A stretch of DNA of 64,000 nt from positions 124,001 to 188,000 of the forward strand of contig NZ_BCWY01000003.1 of NCBI RefSeq assembly GCF_001894825.1. Direction: 5' to 3'. The translations under genes were made by a program, and so were the position numbers. Shown here in pieces: positions 8,372 to 18,004 of the stretch; position 1 is the first letter of the stretch; each line of letters opens with the position of its first letter. Below the pieces are notes generated by a model. That model had not been told where the DNA came from and made no database searches. It saw only the letters and a program-made list of their open reading frames with translations. Source of the stretch: Rhodococcus jostii NBRC 16295 (GTDB lineage: Bacteria > Actinomycetota > Actinomycetes > Mycobacteriales > Mycobacteriaceae).

Positions 8372-9201
8372 CGTCTCGAGTTTTCGGGCACGGCCCGCAC
8401 GTCCGGTGAGTTCAGAAAGGAACGGACCGCCGCGGCTATCCGCGGGGCCTCACGCTCGATCAACGCAACGGTCCCGTCCTCGATGAACTCCTCGAGCACG
8501 ATCCGCGCCCCGGTGAGCTGGTTTCTCAACGTCGGTAGGTGGCGCATCGAGAACGGGTCTGCGCCGGCGGCCAGCAGGAGCACCGGCGCCGTCACCGCTT
8601 CGATGCGGTCCGCCATGCGGTAGCGAGCGCAGGCGCGGTGCCCCTCGGCGGGATCGACACCGTGCGCGAGGGCGTCGCGCAGGAAGCGGTCGAGCAAATC
8701 CGTCGCCGGGGCCGGGTAATACGGTCGTCTCAGGTTCCACAGGGTCTGCAGATGGCTGCCGTCGGGTTCGCGGACGGCGCGGTCCACGCCTCCCGAACCC
8801 GATTCGTCGTTGCGGTCGCTTCCCCCCGTCCACGGACAGGAGGACAACACCACAGCATCGACTTCCCCGGGGCGGCCGGCAGCCATCTCCATCGCGACCG
8901 CGGCGCCGGTGTGATGCCCGAGGACCGCCACCCGTCCGGCGTTCACGGCGTCGAGGAATTCCCATGCGGCGTCGGCGAACGACTCGATCGTCTGCGGCGG
9001 AGCGAGTGACGCACTCGCTCCGAACCCCACCATGTCGAGGGCGAGAACGCGAAACTCGTCGGCCAGGATCGGAATCAACTCGCGGAACTCGTCCCAGGAC
9101 CGTGGGGTCTGATGCAGCAGGAGGAGCGGCCGGCCACTGCCCGATTCCGCATAGTGCAACTGTCCGAACGTCGTGTCGGCGTAGCCGAACCGTATCGCCA
9201 T
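8362..9201 (-). CDS. Alpha/beta hydrolase
   Basis: A 279-residue alpha/beta-hydrolase. It has LLLLHQTPRSWDEF at the HG-type oxyanion position and VAVLGHHTGAAVAMEMAA, where the expected Gly-x-Ser-x-Gly nucleophile elbow reads GHHTG: the usual Ser is replaced, apparently by His-Thr. That makes ordinary Ser-hydrolase chemistry doubtful, and a cofactor-free dioxygenase-like or dead role is possible. It ends an operon with the ferredoxin (ATGA overlap) and ferredoxin reductase. The ATG at 9201 is chosen; the frame is open upstream through the ferredoxin gene, but that part is antiparallel to its coding and unlike the family. Confidence 0.8.
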   Translation of the reverse strand: MAIRFGYADTTFGQLHYAESGSGRPLLLLHQTPRSWDEFRELIPILADEFRVLALDMVGFGASASLAPPQTIESFADAAWEFLDAVNAGRVAVLGHHTGAAVAMEMAAGRPGEVDAVVLSSCPWTGGSDRNDESGSGGVDRAVREPDGSHLQTLWNLRRPYYPAPATDLLDRFLRDALAHGVDPAEGHRACARYRMADRIEAVTAPVLLLAAGADPFSMRHLPTLRNQLTGARIVLEEFIEDGTVALIEREAPRIAAAVRSFLNSPDVRAVPENSRRVR

Positions 9202-9521
9202 CAGTAGGCCGTGACCATGGGGGTGTCCACGCCGATGGCGTCGATCTTCGCGGCACCGCCCGGATTGCCGACCGGCTCCGCCCGGGTCGGTAGGACCTCG
9301 AGGAAGAAACGCTTCGCGTCCTCCTTGAAGTCGGGGTCTGCCTTCCGATCCACCGTGATCGCCTCGACTGGGCAGGCGATTTCGCAGGCGCCGCAGTCGA
9401 TGCACTCGTGCGGATTGATGTAGAGCTTGCGCTCACCCTCGTAGATGCAGTCGACCGGGCACTCCTCCATGCAGGAGCGGTCCATGTAGTCGATGCACGC
9501 TTCGCCTATGACGAATGCCAT
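9201..9521 (-). CDS. fdxA: 7Fe ferredoxin (FdxA type)
   Basis: A 106-residue [3Fe-4S][4Fe-4S] ferredoxin. N-terminal Cys lie in EACIDYMDRSCMEECPVDC, followed by the 4Fe motif CIDCGACEIACP, then the C-terminal extension usual for actinobacterial FdxA. It carries single electrons; the reductase gene is 2 bp upstream, and the terminal oxygenase it feeds is plausibly the Rieske oxygenase at 20426-21742, which has no ferredoxin of its own. GGAGAG precedes the ATG at a normal distance. Confidence 0.93.
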   Translation of the reverse strand: MAFVIGEACIDYMDRSCMEECPVDCIYEGERKLYINPHECIDCGACEIACPVEAITVDRKADPDFKEDAKRFFLEVLPTRAEPVGNPGGAAKIDAIGVDTPMVTAY

Positions 9522-9523
9522 TG

Positions 9524-10534
9524 TCAGCTCTCCTTTTCGGTGGAATGACCCGGGAAGATGTCTGCATCCGGATCGAGGACGGCCGCGGCGTTGTTGACCG
9601 CGGTCGCGGCCTCACCGAATCCGACGGCAATGAGCCGGACCTTCCCGGGATAATCGGTGATGTCGCCGGCCGCGTACACGCGCGGCACGGTGGTCTCCAT
9701 TCGGGTATTGACGACGATGTGGCGCGAATCGATCTCGAGTCCCCACTCGGTCATCGGCCCGAGGTCGGCGGTGAACCCGAGAGCGGCGATGACGGATTGC
9801 GCCGGCAACGTCGTAGTGGTCTCGTCGAGTTTGTGCGCGACGTCCACCTCCGCGATCCAGCCGTTGCCACGAACTGCTGCAATGTCCGCATTGACCAGCA
9901 TGCGCACAGTGCTCTCGCGCACCTTCGTCACCGTCGCCGCGTGTGCACGGAACTTGTCGCGACGATGCACCAGGGTCACCGACGATGCGATCGGCTCGAG
10001 ATGGACCGCCCAGTCGAAGGCGCTGTCGCCGCCGCCCACGATTACCACGTCCTTGCCGGTGTGCGCGGACAGGTCGGGTACGAAGTAGCTGAGACCGCGG
10101 TCGACGAAATCGAGCCCCTTCACCAGAGGGCGTGGCGTGAATGTCCCGATCCCACCGGTGATCACGACCGCACCGGCGGTGACGGTGCGTCCTTTGCTCG
10201 TCCCGATCACGACACGTCCGTCCCGGGCATGATCCAGTGACCGGGCCTGCTCGCCGAGCAGATACGCCGGATCGAACGGCGCGGCCTGCGCGAGCAATCC
10301 ATTCACGAGATCTCGCCCTTTGACGGACGGGAAGCCCGCGATGTCGAGGATCGCCTTCTCCGGGTACATCGCGCTCACCTGGCCCCCGGGCTCGGACAGA
10401 GCGTCGAGAACGGCGACCCGGAGTCCGCGGAAGCCGGCGTAGTACGCAGCGTAGAGACCGGCCGGGCCGGCACCGATAATGAGAATGTCGACGTCGAGGT
10501 CCGTGCCGGTCGACGCGTTGAGCGAAGCGTTCAT
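9524..10534 (-). CDS. Ferredoxin-NADP+ reductase, thioredoxin-reductase-like type
   Basis: A flavoprotein of about 336 residues that moves electrons from NADPH to ferredoxin. The FAD Rossmann motif is IIGAGPAGLYAAYYAGFRG near the N-terminus and the NADPH motif is VIVGGGDSAFDW mid-protein. The CxxC of true thioredoxin reductases is absent, as in YumC-type reductases. The C-terminal YAAGDITDYPGKVRLIAVGFGEAATAVNNAA is the second FAD contact. An upstream in-frame ATG at 10552 is also possible; neither has a clear ribosome site. Palindrome site D is 44 bp upstream. First gene of the reductase-ferredoxin-hydrolase operon. Confidence 0.9.
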   Translation of the reverse strand: MNASLNASTGTDLDVDILIIGAGPAGLYAAYYAGFRGLRVAVLDALSEPGGQVSAMYPEKAILDIAGFPSVKGRDLVNGLLAQAAPFDPAYLLGEQARSLDHARDGRVVIGTSKGRTVTAGAVVITGGIGTFTPRPLVKGLDFVDRGLSYFVPDLSAHTGKDVVIVGGGDSAFDWAVHLEPIASSVTLVHRRDKFRAHAATVTKVRESTVRMLVNADIAAVRGNGWIAEVDVAHKLDETTTTLPAQSVIAALGFTADLGPMTEWGLEIDSRHIVVNTRMETTVPRVYAAGDITDYPGKVRLIAVGFGEAATAVNNAAAVLDPDADIFPGHSTEKES

Positions 10535-10577
10535 GCCGGCAACGCTAATCATGGTGCCGCGCCGGATAAATGAAGCC

Positions 10578-10594
10578 GGTCCGGTCAGCAGACT
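10578..10594. promoter_or_regulatory. 17-bp palindrome, site D (putative IclR operator)
   Basis: GGTCCGGTCAGCAGACT matches the ideal sequence at 15 of 17 positions, with both changes in the right arm. It is just upstream of the ferredoxin reductase gene. Confidence 0.5.
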
Positions 10595-10639
10595 GTGTTC
10601 ATTCCTGCCGCTGACACGAACGGACGCGAACACGGAAAA

Positions 10640-10678
10640 GCGGGTCCACCGGCGAAGAAGAAATGCCGGTGGACCCGC
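10640..10678 (-). terminator. Rho-independent terminator of the ABC importer operon
   Basis: Perfect 14-bp arms (GCGGGTCCACCGGC at 10640-10653 and its complement at 10665-10678) with an 11-nt loop. On the minus strand the stem is followed by TTTTCC. It lies after the permease gene and before the ferredoxin reductase promoter. Confidence 0.8.
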
Positions 10679-10762
10679 CTGCAGCTCTGTTCTGTCGGCG
10701 CCGGAGTCGTCCGACGACTCGTTACCCGGCGTTCATGTGCACCCGGGCACCGGCGAGAACGA

Positions 10763-11592
10763 CTACTTGACGCCGTACCGGGTCAGGTACCGGCCCGACA
10801 ACACCCTCAGGACACGGTCGAACAGAAAGCCCATGATCCCGAGCACGATGATGCCCACGAACGTCCAGTCGATGCGCCCGTAGTTCCGGGCCTGCCAGAT
10901 CATCGAACCGATGCCGTGGTCGGCCGCCACGATCTCGGCGGAGACGATGGTGAGGAAGCTGTTGCCCATCGCGAGACGGGCGCCGGTGACGATGCCCGGC
11001 ACCGACGACGGCAGCACCACGGTTTTCATGATCTGCAGTTTGCCTGCCCCCAGGTTGGCGGCGGCCTGCAGCTTGTTCTCACTGATCGCGACGGTCGCGG
11101 CGATCGTGCTCACGGTGACTATGAACACCGAGGTGTAGAAGATCAGTACGATCTTGGACGTCTCACCGATGCCGAACCACACCACCGCCAACGTCACGAA
11201 CGCGATCGGGGGGATGAAACGGAAGAATTCGATGTACGGGTCGAGCAGTTGGCGCACGAGGTTGACGCGGCCCATGAGAATGCCGACGGGTGCGCCGATC
11301 ACGACGCCGAGACTCCAGCCGACCAGAATGCGCTGGGCCGACGCCCAGATCGACGTCCAGAGGACACCGCTTTCCGCCAGTTCCCTTGCTGCTGTGACGA
11401 CTTGAGCGGGAGACGCGATGGTCGTCGGTCCGTACCACCAGGCGAGGAACGACCACACTCCCAGACCGATGGCAACGGAAGCGACCCACAGCGCCGCCGT
11501 GCGCAGGGCGGCCCCACCTGCGCTCGCGCGTCTCTTTCGGGCCGGTTGCGCGCGTTCGCCGCGGGTGGGGGCGGTGTTCTGTACCACTGCGG

Positions 11593-11596
<4 letters not shown>
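10763..11596 (-). CDS. ABC transporter permease (SsuC/TauC-like)
   Basis: A 277-residue inner-membrane permease with about six membrane segments. The EAA loop that docks to the ATPase reads AAANLGAGKLQIMKTVVLPSSVPGIVTGARLAMGNSF. The C-terminal part AEIVAADHGIGSMIWQARNYGRID is typical of taurine/sulfonate/aromatic-acid importers. Third gene of a binding protein-ATPase-permease operon; overlaps the ATPase gene by 4 bp. Confidence 0.92.
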
Positions 11597-12404
<808 letters not shown>

Positions 12405-12408
<4 letters not shown>

Positions 12409-13385
12409 TTCTTTTCCTCCTGGTACCAATCGAGCAGCATGGCCGAGGCCAGATCCGGCTGCTCGGAGAGAACGCCGATCTTCTTGTAGAAGTCGACGAT
12501 CGACTGTGCGGACTCCATACTCTTGTCGGTCAGGTTCTCGACGCCGAAGTCGATCTCGTCGACCGCTGTGACGGTCTGGTCGTCGGCTACATTGACGGCT
12601 GTCCTGGTCGCGGCGGCGGCGGTTCGAGGGTCGGACTCCACCCGCGCGGTGGCGTCGACAAGGACCTGGGCAACCGCACGAGCGGTGCCCTCGTTCTCGT
12701 CGAGCCAGGGCTCAGTCGTGATCGCCCAGTGGTGGTAGAACCAGTCGAAGTCACCGGTGACGGCTGCCACGTGCCCGCTGCCCTGCGCGAGCGCGGTGGC
12801 CGGCCACGGTTCCCACAGGACGTATCCGTCGATGTCGCCCCGATCCAGGAGCGCCGGCATGTCTGTGGGGGTGGCGGAGACCATCTCGACCGAGCCTGCG
12901 GGAACTCCATTGGCGTCGAGGTACCTGTCGGTCGAGATCTGGCTCAGCCCCGGGACGATGCCCATCTTGCGGATGTCGGCGGCCGAGTCGACCCCGTTGC
13001 GCAGTATCACCTTGATGTAGTCGCCCGACACTTCGTACGAGTACATCGCCCGCAGGGACGGATTCTGACGTAGCTGCGCGATCGTTGTGGTGTCCGAACT
13101 GCCGGCCAGCTGGACCTGGCCGGTTGCGAGCGCGTCGACGGCTTCGCCACCCCGGCCGAACTGGACCAGCTCGATGTCGAGGCCGGCATCGGCGAACATG
13201 CCCTCCTGGTCGGCGACGAAGAAGGGTGCGAACGACGCGTCGATGCCCACGGCGATCCGGAGCGGGGCGCCGGCGGAATCGGCGGCGGTCTGCGTGGCGG
13301 GGCGGCTGCACGCCCCGGTCGTGACCGTGAGAACCACCGCCGCCGAGGCAAGTGTCACCTTGCCGAGAATCGATCGCCAGGCCAT
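12405..13385 (-). CDS. ABC transporter substrate-binding lipoprotein (NMT1/SsuA type)
   Basis: A 326-residue binding protein. The signal peptide ends in a lipobox (VTTGAC, Cys26), and the mature part opens LRIAVGIDASFAPFFVADQEGMFADAGLDIE. First gene of the importer operon, with AGGAGG nine bases before the ATG. Palindrome site E lies 88 bp upstream. It is a paralogue of the orphan receptor at 1315-2295. The genomic setting suggests an aromatic or sulfonated acid as ligand; sequence alone does not decide. Confidence 0.9.
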
Positions 13386-13472
13386 GTTTGTACACCTCCT
13401 ATTGTGATCTGGACCTCATTGGCGGGCTGTGGTGAAAATCTAATGGCACCTCGGTGGGGCGTGAATCAACCG

Positions 13473-13489
13473 GGTCCACCGTGCGGACC
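13473..13489. promoter_or_regulatory. 17-bp palindrome, site E (putative IclR operator)
   Basis: GGTCCACCGTGCGGACC has near-perfect arms around a 3-bp centre, 88 bp before the importer binding-protein gene. Confidence 0.6.
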
Positions 13490-13718
13490 GGGCCGCAGAA
13501 CTTACCCGCGCGGAACATCGTGGCCGGTAGGTGCAGCTTGTTCGAAACGCAAAGGAAACAAATCGGCGTTCCGGTTCGTGCGGTCGCCCGCCGTGGCGAA
13601 TTTTGCGATCCGTTGGAACGCTGACGACGCGATGCATTGACGGAAATACGGTCGATCGGCAGCGCATGCAACCCAGCAGCCCGCCCTCGTGCGAGCGAAG
13701 AAAAGCCGCGGGACCTGT

Positions 13719-13735
13719 AGTCCGCTCTGCGGACC
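13719..13735. promoter_or_regulatory. 17-bp palindrome, site F (putative IclR operator)
   Basis: AGTCCGCTCTGCGGACC has GTCCGC/GCGGAC arms and lies about 350 bp before the AbgT gene and 334 bp before the importer gene. It may serve either promoter or a DNA loop with site E. Confidence 0.5.
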
Positions 13736-14087
13736 ACGAAGGTTCGCATTCGCGCGTCCCCAGTGCTAACTTTCGTCGCCCCGGGTGATCCACACCACAG
13801 AGAGGCGACGGCCATGTATGGAGTTCTGAACGTGCCTACGCACAGGGCTCGCGTCCGCATCTGAACCGATGTACTAGTTGTGTCCAGTCCCGGAGTCCGC
13901 AGTCGCCATACGGGATGCAGCGACGTCGTGACCCGAGGACAAGCGGTCGCGGAACCTGGCCGCCTCTCGCCCTCCACCCAGCATCGAGCTTTTCCCGCCC
14001 GCCCAGCGAAACTCACGCCACGTTCCAAATATTTCCTTGTGTGGAAACACGCGGGTTCAGCCGAACACAGACATGAAAGTCTTGCAT

Positions 14088-15617
14088 ATGACGAGCGTCA
14101 TCAGGCAGTACACGAAGAAGTTGCCCGGGAACGTACTGAACCGAGTGGAGAAGGTGGGGAACCGACTCCCGCACCCCTTCATACTCTTCCTGTACATCGC
14201 GGTTGCGATAGCCTTGTTCTCGTTGATTGCGTCCCTCGCCGGCGCAACGGTCATCGATCCCAAATCACAGGAACAGGTTGATATCCAGAACCTGCTATCC
14301 GCGGATGGACTCGAGTTCGCGCTGACAACCATGCTGGACAATTTCTTGTCCTTCCCGCCCCTCGGCCTGGTCATCGTCATGCTCCTCGGAGTTGGACTGG
14401 CCAATCAAGTCGGCCTCCTGGAGATCGCCTTCAAAGCCATTGTCGTGCGGGCGTCTCCCAGGATGCTGACGTTCGTGGTGATCTTCGTGGGCATCATGAG
14501 CAATATCGCTTCTGAATCGGCAGCCATCGTCATTCCCCCGCTGGCAGCGATGTTGTTCCTGGCGGTGGGGAGGCATCCGATCGCGGGCTTGGCAGCGGGC
14601 TTCGGCTCGGTAGGTGCAGGATTTTCCGCCAACTTCATTATCGCCGGAACCGACGTACTACTGTCTGGAATCACCACGTCCGCTGCGGGAATCGTCGACA
14701 ACTCCGTGGTCGTCACTCCGGTGTCGAACTGGTACTTCATGTCCGCATCGACACTCATCCTGACCATCGTTGGTGTCCTCATCACCGAGAAGGTGGTCGA
14801 GCCTCGACTCGGTCCGTACACAGGCACTGGATCCGACCGCGACAATTCCGAATTCTTGATCACCGCCGAACAGCGTCGCGGGTTGCGTAACGCGGGAATC
14901 GTCGCCCTTCTGTATGCCGCAAGTGTCACAGCACTCGTGGCACCACCCAACGCGGCCCTCCGCGGCGAAGGCGGTTCCATCATCACTTCGCCATTCATGG
15001 ACTCCCTCGTTCCGATCATCTTTCTGTTCTTCGTGTCCGTTGGCATCACCTATGGAATCGCAGTGGGAACGATCACGAGCAGTAGTGACGTTCCGAAGCT
15101 GATGACCGAATCGGCGAAAGACCTAGCTGGAATTCTGGTTCTGGTCTTCGCGGTCGCGCAGGCAATCGCCTATTTCCAGTGGACCAACCTCGGCCTGTGG
15201 GTGGCCGTGCAGGGTTCCGAAGTTCTCAAGGCCCTCGACGTCGACGGCGTCGTGGCTCTCATCATGCTGAGCCTTGTGACGATCGTGCTCAGTCTCGTCA
15301 TCTCGAGTGGTTCAGCACTGTGGGCAGTCATGGCTCCCGTATTCGTGCCCATGATGATGCTGCACGACGTCAATCCTGCATACGCCCAGCTGGCATATCG
15401 CATCGCAGATTCGTCGACCAACATGCTGGTGCCCCTCAGCCCGATATTGGCGGTAGCGCTCGGATACATCCAGAAGTACGACAAGAAGGCCGGCGTCGGT
15501 ACGGTCTTCGCTCTGATGATTCCCTACGCTGCAGCGTTCTACGTGATCTGGATGCTCCAGTTCGTCGTCTGGACAGCTCTCGGACTACCCATCGGACCGG
15601 GGGAACATCTCAATTGA
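14088..15617 (+). CDS. abgT: AbgT-family transporter (p-aminobenzoyl-glutamate type)
   Basis: A 509-residue integral membrane protein with about ten to twelve hydrophobic segments. Family blocks include NRLPHPFILFLYIAVAIALFS, IMSNIASESAAIVIPPLAAMLF, GFSANFIIAGTDVLLSGITT and VISSGSALWAVMAPVFVPMMMLHDV near the C-terminus. AbgT proteins import p-aminobenzoyl-glutamate, a folate breakdown product, and some export sulfonamides. Start at 14088 is supported by GAAAG; an ATG at 14073 is an alternative. The amidohydrolase 31 bp downstream makes uptake plus hydrolysis likely. Confidence 0.85.
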   Translation: MTSVIRQYTKKLPGNVLNRVEKVGNRLPHPFILFLYIAVAIALFSLIASLAGATVIDPKSQEQVDIQNLLSADGLEFALTTMLDNFLSFPPLGLVIVMLLGVGLANQVGLLEIAFKAIVVRASPRMLTFVVIFVGIMSNIASESAAIVIPPLAAMLFLAVGRHPIAGLAAGFGSVGAGFSANFIIAGTDVLLSGITTSAAGIVDNSVVVTPVSNWYFMSASTLILTIVGVLITEKVVEPRLGPYTGTGSDRDNSEFLITAEQRRGLRNAGIVALLYAASVTALVAPPNAALRGEGGSIITSPFMDSLVPIIFLFFVSVGITYGIAVGTITSSSDVPKLMTESAKDLAGILVLVFAVAQAIAYFQWTNLGLWVAVQGSEVLKALDVDGVVALIMLSLVTIVLSLVISSGSALWAVMAPVFVPMMMLHDVNPAYAQLAYRIADSSTNMLVPLSPILAVALGYIQKYDKKAGVGTVFALMIPYAAAFYVIWMLQFVVWTALGLPIGPGEHLN

Positions 15618-15647
15618 CGCACACTTCGAACACCCGAAAGGAAATCT

Positions 15648-16877
15648 GTGAGCACCTTCGACAACAGTGAAATCGACGAAGCAGTCGACACCGAAGACGA
15701 GGCCGTCCATCGCAAGTTTCTCGATGAGATCGCCGATGACCTACTCGACATCAGCCACGAGATTCATGCCAATCCAGAAATCCGGTTTCAGGAGACCGCC
15801 GCAAGTGCCCTCCTCGCCTCGAAACTCAGGGAAGCGGGCTTCGCAACACAACTCGGTGTCGGTGGCCTTCCGACCGCCTTTCTCGCCCAGTACGGTTCGG
15901 CCTCAGACGGTCCCACGATCGCGTTCTTCCTCGAGTACGACGCATTGGAGGAGATCGGTCACGCGTGCGGGCACAACGTGATTGCGACGATCGGGCTGGG
16001 CGCGGCCTTGACGGTGCAGGCATGGATGCGAAATCACGGGCGTGCAGTCGGCAGACTGGTAGTCGTCGGCAGTCCCGGAGAAGAAGGCGGCGGGGGTAAG
16101 CAGTACCTCATCAAAGCAGGGTGCCTGGACGGAATCGATGTGGCACTCATGATGCATCCGTCAGGAGAGAACCTTTCCTGTATGACCACGCTGGGCCGCG
16201 TAGCGCTCGATTTCGAGTTCACCGGGAAGGCGGCACACGCTGCAGTCACGCCGCATCACGGAGTCAATGCGCTCGATGCCGCCGTTCTCACCTTGAACGC
16301 GATTGCCCTTCTGCGCCAGCAACTCCCAAGCGACGTGCGAGTTCACGCAATCATGCTCGAAGGTGGGGAAGCGCCGAACGTAATCCCGGAAAGGGCCTTG
16401 CTCCGGGCGTACATTCGTGCAGCCGATACCCGAGCCTTGGTTGATGATTTCCAGCCGAGGGTCGAGAACTGCGCCCGCGGTGCAGCCATCGCTACGGGCG
16501 CGCAGGTCTCCATTACCCAGCAATCGCCGACGTATGCAGCGCTACAGCCGAATGCGGTACTCGGCGATCTTGTCGAACGGAACTTCGCGCGCGTCGGTAG
16601 GCGAACGGAACCCCCACGTACCGACGTCTTTCCGGGTTCGACGGACATGGGTAATGTCAGTCAGATCATCCCGTCGATTCATCCCAACATCGAGTTCGTG
16701 CCGGGGCTGGGGATGCACACCCGTGAAGCCGCGGAGTATGCGGGAGCGCCGGAAGGCGACAAAGCCGTGCTGGACGGTTCACTCATCCTTGCGATGACCG
16801 CGAGTCAGCTGTTCTCGAACCACGGACTCGTGGGCCAGGTGAAGGCGGCCTTCAGCGAAGGGGTACGCGTCGACTGA
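15648..16877 (+). CDS. M20-family amidohydrolase (AbgB-like)
   Basis: A 409-residue metallo-hydrolase of the M20D type. The metal-site motifs look intact: LLDISHEIHANPEIRFQE, EEIGHACGHN near residue 105, GSPGEEGGGGKQYL near 145, and MMHPSG near 165. AbgB with AbgA splits p-aminobenzoyl-glutamate; related enzymes act on N-acyl amino acids. GTG start after AAAGGAAA. Cotranscribed with the AbgT gene. No AbgA-like partner is present, so the substrate may be a different aryl-amide. Confidence 0.85.
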   Translation: MSTFDNSEIDEAVDTEDEAVHRKFLDEIADDLLDISHEIHANPEIRFQETAASALLASKLREAGFATQLGVGGLPTAFLAQYGSASDGPTIAFFLEYDALEEIGHACGHNVIATIGLGAALTVQAWMRNHGRAVGRLVVVGSPGEEGGGGKQYLIKAGCLDGIDVALMMHPSGENLSCMTTLGRVALDFEFTGKAAHAAVTPHHGVNALDAAVLTLNAIALLRQQLPSDVRVHAIMLEGGEAPNVIPERALLRAYIRAADTRALVDDFQPRVENCARGAAIATGAQVSITQQSPTYAALQPNAVLGDLVERNFARVGRRTEPPRTDVFPGSTDMGNVSQIIPSIHPNIEFVPGLGMHTREAAEYAGAPEGDKAVLDGSLILAMTASQLFSNHGLVGQVKAAFSEGVRVD

Positions 16878-16899
16878 CCCGGAGACGAAAGACCGACCC

Positions 16900-16929
16900 G
16901 AAGAGCCGAGCCGGCCAGCTCGGCTCTTC
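16900..16929. terminator. Hairpin after the abgT operon
   Basis: Perfect 12-bp arms (GAAGAGCCGAGC at 16900-16911, complement at 16918-16929) with a 6-nt loop, 23 bp after the amidohydrolase stop. There is no U-run, as is common for actinobacterial terminators. Confidence 0.7.
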
Positions 16930-17038
16930 GGCCGTATCAGGATGCTGGTGCAGCGATCTCAGACCCGGCCACTACTATCGCGATGCCGGATGCGTTCCGA
17001 AGGGCAACGATCCAGCGCTGACCGACCTTTCGATGCAC

Positions 17039-17072
17039 GAAGCCGGCCGCGTTCGAGGACGCGGCCGGCTTC
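17039..17072. terminator. Hairpin after the meta-cleavage operon
   Basis: Perfect 14-bp arms (17039-17052 and 17059-17072, core AAGCCGGCCGCGT) with a 6-nt loop. It sits 23 bp beyond the minus-strand hydrolase stop, between converging operons, and may work in both directions. Confidence 0.7.
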
Positions 17073-17094
17073 ACGGTTGTGCTGTCGGCTCCGG

Positions 17095-17967
17095 TCAGAC
17101 GGCGCTCTTCACGCGCTCCGACGCTTTCGCCAGGAACTCCAGGCTCAGCGGGTTGTACAGTGCCGCCTGCTCGTGCTGGGGCCAGTGGCCGCATTCCGGA
17201 TACAGCTGCAGCTGAGCACCGGCGATGTCCGCGGCCATCTTCTCGGCCTCCGGCACATCCCCGAAGGGGTTCTCGTGGCCCCACACGACCAGTGTCGGGG
17301 CCTGGATGCGTGCGAGCCGATCGGGCCGGAGCAGATTTCGCTGACGCGTGTCCATGTCCTGCAGCGACAGCAGGTTGTGAATGTTCGCGACGAAATCGGG
17401 CTGATGGTAGATCCGGTGCCGGGCCGCCACCAGTTCCTCGGTGGCGTTGACCGGATCGTGCATCAGCAGGTGCAGCCGAGCCCGGGTCAGTTCGATGTCG
17501 TTACTCTGGACGGCCTTGGTGGTCGAGGTGCGAATGCGCTGCATCACTTCGGGGTTTGCGACGGTGCCTCCGGCGGCGAGCAGTTGCAGCGACAGCACTC
17601 GTTCGGGCTGCTCACTTGCGAGGTACGCGGCAACCCAGCCGCCCAGCGATTCCCCTACGAGGTGCACCTTGTCCAGCCCGACCGCGTCGAGGTAGTTTAC
17701 GAGATGGTCTACATAGCGCGGAATTTCGTACGGGTAGTCCGGTTTGCCCGTGTAGCCGTGGCCCAGCATGTCGAGCGCGTGGCACTCGTAGTACGGAGCA
17801 TGTGCGGCGATGTTACGCGCGAAGGCTTCCAGGTGGCCGCTGGTGCCGTGGAGGAAGATCACCGCCTCCTCGCCCGTGCCGGCCTGTAGCGACCGGGTGG
17901 GAACTCCGGCTGCGTCCACCGTCTTCACTGCGAAGTCGAGTCCGGCGAGTTCGTTCCAGATTGTCAT
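17095..17967 (-). CDS. Alpha/beta hydrolase, meta-cleavage-product hydrolase-like (1)
   Basis: A 290-residue hydrolase of the MhpC/BphD/CarC group, which cleaves the C-C bond of the ring-fission product. It has VIFLHGTSGHLEAF (oxyanion), VHLVGESLGGWVAAYLA with the nucleophile Ser in GESLGG, LVVWGHENPFGDV with the acid Asp/Glu region, and PECGHWPQHEQ with the catalytic His. AAAGGA lies before the ATG. Last gene of the minus-strand block after the extradiol dioxygenase (46-bp gap), which matches its expected place in the pathway. Confidence 0.88.
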   Translation of the reverse strand: MTIWNELAGLDFAVKTVDAAGVPTRSLQAGTGEEAVIFLHGTSGHLEAFARNIAAHAPYYECHALDMLGHGYTGKPDYPYEIPRYVDHLVNYLDAVGLDKVHLVGESLGGWVAAYLASEQPERVLSLQLLAAGGTVANPEVMQRIRTSTTKAVQSNDIELTRARLHLLMHDPVNATEELVAARHRIYHQPDFVANIHNLLSLQDMDTRQRNLLRPDRLARIQAPTLVVWGHENPFGDVPEAEKMAADIAGAQLQLYPECGHWPQHEQAALYNPLSLEFLAKASERVKSAV

Positions 17968-18004
17968 GTGTGTGTCCTTTGTCGGGAGTGGAGGGTTGAC
18001 GAAT

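Larger units (their letters stand above)
13386..14087. other. 702-bp intergenic region with two palindromes
   Basis: This divergent region separates the ABC importer from the AbgT gene. It contains 17-bp sites E and F and a strong AGGAGG for the importer. Open frames across it have no recognisable protein features, and base composition is less GC-rich than the flanking genes, consistent with regulatory DNA. Confidence 0.6.

Noticed and set aside
13399-14028. A 209-codon minus-strand frame in the 702-bp intergenic region
   Set aside because: No motif, no ribosome site and atypical composition; it also covers the putative operators.
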